Source: Osedax fenrisi (lineage: Eukaryota > Annelida > Polychaeta > Sabellida > Siboglinidae). Taken from it: a stretch of 64,000 nucleotides of DNA. The DNA lies in contig OZ025240.1 of NCBI GenBank assembly GCA_964019155.1, forward strand, positions 92,936,698 through 93,000,697, given 5' to 3'. Position numbers and translations under genes: made by a program. The notes under the pieces are model-generated. The model did no database searches. It was not told the origin of the DNA and saw nothing but the letters and a program-made list of their open reading frames with translations. Shown piece by piece: positions 60,131 to 64,000 of the stretch. How positions within the stretch are numbered: the first letter of the stretch is position 1; every line of letters begins with the position of its first letter.

Positions 60131-61290
60131 AGGTAAGGTAAGGTAAGGTAATTATTTATTTAGACACTCGTTATATTTTAAAAGTGTTGAGAATATATAA
60201 AAATAAATAATTAAATTAATAAATTAATTAAATAGTTAACAAAAAAATTCGCAATTTCTTCTTGAATTCGGTGTGACTCCTTGTACATCATAATGAATTG
60301 GGAAGAGAATTCCACATGGAAGGAGCAGCCCAGCCGAACGATCGTTTCCCAATTCTCATCAGATTTATTTTCGGCACTGAAAGTAAATTTGAATATTGCA
60401 GACGAGTGTTTCTCATTAGCTCTTCATTAAGGAGTTTATTTAAATATATAGGCTTTTTCAAAATAATAGTTTTATGAGTTATACTTAGTATTTTAAATTT
60501 GCACATATTGTCCATAAGGAACCAATTTAAATCGCCTAATTTTTTTGTAATACTTATTTGGTCACACCTCTTAATATTAAAGATTAATCTTGTAGATGAT
60601 TTAATAACCCTATTTAATCCATAAAATAATTTCAGTTTGGAATTAATTAGTAAACTATTGCAATATTGTAATATAGATAACACAAGAGATTGCACTAACA
60701 CAATTGTTGATTCCGTACTCAAGTACTTTCTAATTTTTCTAATATTAAAAAGATTAAAATTAGCGGATCTACATTGCGAAGTGGAGAATTGAGTAAATCC
60801 TAATTTTGAATCTAATATTACTCCAAGAGATTTAGAACAATCACTTGGAATAATAACTGTAGAATCAAATGTAATAGTGGGAAAAATAAAAGGTTTAAGG
60901 GAAATATTAAGTAGTTTAGTTTTAGAAGAGTTAGGAAAAAGGTTATTTAGAATAATCCACTTTCTTACATTTCGAGCACACAAGGTTAACTTATTAGGTA
61001 CATTATTTCTACTAGTAGGTACTTTCCAGTATAAATGAATATCATCAGCATATATTACATAGTTTATATTAGTAAATTGTTTAATAACTTTAGAAAGAGG
61101 AAGAATGTAAATCATAAATAATAACGGGCCCAATACAGATCCTTGTGGAACCCATATATTAGAGATTCATTTGGTGAATAAATACCTTTAATATATATAG
61201 AGTATGTTCTATCAGATAGATATGAAATTAACCAATTTAGTGCAGCACCATTAAAACCTATTGATCTTAGTCTAGATATTAGTATATATA
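60131..61290 (-). mobile_element. CR1/L2-like LINE, best preserved, 5' truncated
   Basis: The minus-strand frame ending at 60288 is open for about 280 codons: GSVLGPLLFMIYILPLSKV, YVIYADDIHLYWKV (intact catalytic YADD), LGVILDSKLGF, LVLSILQYCNSLLINSK and FGWAAPSMWNSLPNSL before the stop. The upstream RT portion (LRSIGFNGAALNWLISYLSD, 61190-61270) is in another frame because of a 1-nt shift near 61150. A 3' UTR of about 135 bp ends in ATTTATTTAGACACT-like sequence and (AGGTA)4 at 60131-60150. The endonuclease and first half of RT are absent. Confidence 0.9.
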
Positions 61291-61329
61291 ATACATATAC
61301 ATACATAGTATGTATTACATACAAATTAA

Positions 61330-61335
61330 AATAAA

Positions 61336-61379
<44 letters not shown>

Positions 61380-61459
61380 AATTATAACGTATATGTATAC
61401 TTATAAGTATATACATATATGTATATATATATGTATATGTATATGTATAGCTATATACA

Positions 61460-61498
<39 letters not shown>

Positions 61499-61500
61499 TA
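61330..61500. repeat. TA/TATG-rich low-complexity tract
   Basis: (TA)n at 61338-61371 and 61458-61492 with GTATATG-type repeats between. Confidence 0.85.
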
Positions 61501-61529
61501 TATTATAGTATATATACTATATACTGTAT

Positions 61530-61935
61530 ATAAATCGGGTGTTTCTGCGATACTGTCTGGTAGTTGATGAACATGTTCATCCTACCTTGTACATTTATTT
61601 ATATATTTTTATTTATTACCTTATTTACTGTTTGTCCTCGTGTGTTATGTTAGGTCAGTGGGGTTGTGACGGGTGTCGGGGAGTAAGGATGCCAGCGTGG
61701 AATCTGCTGGTCAAATTGTCCTCCCCACGGCATAGGAAATGATTCACCCTTTCCTAAAAGCTGAGATCTGTCGCGGCCTTGTTGGCATATCATTAGCATA
61801 TACGAGCTAAGTAATGGCATATGTAAATCAATAATGTTAATACTTTTATTTTCTTTCTTACTATAAGTTTTATCTCCTGTTTTATGTCATTTTGAATATC
61901 TATTTTCTATATTCAATAAATTATATTATTATTAT
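61530..61935 (+). mobile_element. Possible LINE 3' end with (ATT)n tail
   Basis: GC-balanced segment (61530-61800) followed by TATTCAATAAATT and (ATT)n. The tail pattern fits the other LINE ends; no protein motif can be read, so the assignment is weak. Confidence 0.3.
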
Positions 61936-62027
61936 TATATACGTATACGACTAAAAAATACAATTACAAAATACAAATAGGTGAAGAATAACAATCATGA
62001 TATCATGATATGTAATATATATTACAA

Positions 62028-62079
<52 letters not shown>

Positions 62080-62241
62080 GTGCACGTGAATTATGTGATT
62101 GAGGTGAAATACGTGTATATATATAATATATTGTATAAGGTGTACTATATATATATAGTAACTATAGTAACCTATAGGTGTTATAACCTGTATGTATAAG
62201 TTGATTTAGACGTGATGAGTGTAGTATATGTATGGGGTATA

Positions 62242-62280
<39 letters not shown>

Positions 62281-62411
62281 TTATTATGTGTGTACAATTT
62301 ATTATGTGTGTAAGTTATCTCATTCGAGATCTACGTTGTTTACATAGAATACAATCAATAATACATGATGACAATAAATATAAAAAGAAGAAATATGTAA
62401 ATTTATGTATT

Positions 62412-62417
<6 letters not shown>

Positions 62418-62504
<87 letters not shown>
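62418..62504. repeat. (TA)n microsatellite, about 87 bp
   Basis: Uninterrupted TA dinucleotides. Confidence 0.95.
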
Positions 62505-62507
<3 letters not shown>

Positions 62508-62674
62508 TATATTGAATACTTGAATACACATTTAAAATGTAAACTTTATATTTATATTATTTAATATTGTTATTTTATAATTGCTTTGTAAACATATTTT
62601 AATATGTATACAATATTGTATGAATCATTCGTACATATAATAGATGTACATATACATATATGTATATATATATA

Positions 62675-62746
<72 letters not shown>
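62675..62746. repeat. (TA)n microsatellite, about 70 bp
   Basis: Uninterrupted TA dinucleotides. Confidence 0.95.
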
Positions 62747-62747
<1 letters not shown>

Positions 62748-62902
62748 GTATATATAGGTAAAGTTAACACCTATTTTTTATTTATGTATAATGACCATAT
62801 ATAAATAAATAATACGCATCCGGACGATTATAAGCGATGATTACATGTTTAAATATTTACCATGTAATTTAACTCAAGATTATATATAATTCACCATTTA
62901 AC

Positions 62903-62942
<40 letters not shown>

Positions 62943-63361
62943 GTATGTATATGCCAGTTACTAAATAACCTATATTGTCTAATGGCGTATATGTGTATAG
63001 TTTACATTACGATGATGCATCGTCGAGTATTTGTTACGTAAATATACTTGAGTTAAGCTCGAGTTTAAATACTTGCGTCGTATGATGTGTTCGCTGTTTC
63101 CTAAGCTAATCGTGTCCTTCAGGTTGAGATGAATATCAGGTAATACTAGCGTTTAGTGTGCGATAGCTTAGTGAAAGCCGTAGTTAAGTTGTTAACGATA
63201 TAGGTGATGCGTGCATTACATAAGAACACCTGCGTGGTACATGCATGGTATTTAATGTACGCACTTTTGTATATCCTTTATAACTATATTTATATTAAAA
63301 GTAGTATTATAGTATATAGATAATTTGTCAAATTAATATTAAATAAGTATTATAGAGATTA

Positions 63362-63394
<33 letters not shown>

Positions 63395-64000
63395 AAGAAA
63401 ATTCAAGTACTATTTTTACATATTTTAATGTATTGTGTATAATATTATTTATGTAAAATCAAATATATATTTTAATATATATATTCGATAGACTAATGTA
63501 TTATTCTATAAATATATACTATTGTGTAAATATATAATTATATATAATTAAAACTGTGTGCGTTTTTACATGGATGATAGTTATGTACGAATAGCATATA
63601 TGAATATATACGTAAACGAATATATACATTATTTAAATATAACAATTATGTAATAGTAAAATATGAATACGGAGGTATATTTATACGACCCAATGTACAG
63701 TGCACACGTTTGCGTATATGATTGGGTAATTGTATGAAATATCGACGAGTGTTCCCGATTGTATTATCAATTAAACAACGATAGTCAAAAGTATAATTCA
63801 TATATATATATATATATATATACATATTAATATATCAAATGTCACTTATATTATTATAAATATGATTTGTTAATGGTATATAGTCAATTATAATATGTAT
63901 ATTATTATATATATATATATTATTTGTATTGTGAACTATTTAATTATAACATTACAATAATATATATTATTTCATATTTTCGTGGGTACTCTAATTGTAT

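Larger units (their letters stand above)
61936..64000. other. AT-rich end region with long TA tracts
   Basis: (TA)n at 62028-62074, 62248-62278, 62418-62504, 62655-62746, 62906-62941 and 63376-63393. 62950-63260 is GC-balanced and could be a promoter or first exon; no coding sequence is supported. Confidence 0.6.

Overview
This window is invertebrate-animal nuclear DNA from a very AT-rich genome. The lineage cannot be fixed from the sequence alone. The evidence for an animal is a split gene for a secreted matrix metalloproteinase (MMP), decayed LINEs of CR1/L2-like and RTE types, tRNA-derived SINEs, and several families of short terminal-inverted-repeat elements. Perfect or near-perfect (TA)n tracts of 30 to 100 bp occur throughout. 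I see no rRNA gene, no functional tRNA gene, no CRISPR array and no bacterial-style operon.

The one convincing complete gene is a 12-exon MMP on the + strand, 45849-55142. Its exon phases are all mutually compatible and give a 610-residue product: signal peptide, propeptide with a cysteine switch, zinc catalytic domain with a Met-turn, a Thr-rich linker, a four-blade hemopexin domain closed by a Cys pair, and a hydrophobic C-terminus resembling a GPI-anchor signal. Upstream are a CACGCCCCC box and a TATA box; downstream is a candidate AATAAA. Its introns hold two MITEs, a SINE, a 23-bp minisatellite and a cluster of TGASTCA (AP-1-type) sites. A second hemopexin locus, very AT-rich and apparently partial, lies at 17.3-17.9 kb. 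It shares two splice-junction positions and phases with the MMP gene, and one exon has the same length (148 nt).

Layout. 1-5 kb: TIR element copy 1, two adjacent hairpins, a SINE. 5.2-7.6 kb: a dead CR1/L2-like LINE followed by a dead RTE LINE. 8.2-10.8 kb: LINE 3' tails, a tRNA-like SINE, a LINE C-terminus. 12.4 kb: MITE. 17.3 kb: hemopexin fragment. 18.8-27.0 kb: a diverged direct segmental duplication in which one copy carries about 3.6 kb with a palindrome and an RTE LINE, and the other a 942-bp TIR element. 28.4-33.8 kb: SINEs, minisatellites, and a minus-strand LINE broken by a MITE. 36.4 kb: MITE. 37.65-38.97 kb: a 1.3-kb TIR element full of repeated AACCYTTTAGTT-type motifs. 40.1 and 42.2 kb: minisatellites. 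43.9 kb: minus-strand LINE 3' part. 45.5-55.6 kb: the MMP gene. 56.0-57.0 kb: a 12-bp two-variant minisatellite. 57.4-59.9 kb: inverted repeats and a TIR element end. 60.1-61.3 kb: the best-preserved LINE. 61.5-64 kb: AT-rich sequence with long TA tracts.

The MMP gene is the only functional protein-coding unit I would defend. Everything else is mobile-element debris, tandem repeats, or AT-rich sequence in which nothing coding can be recognised.
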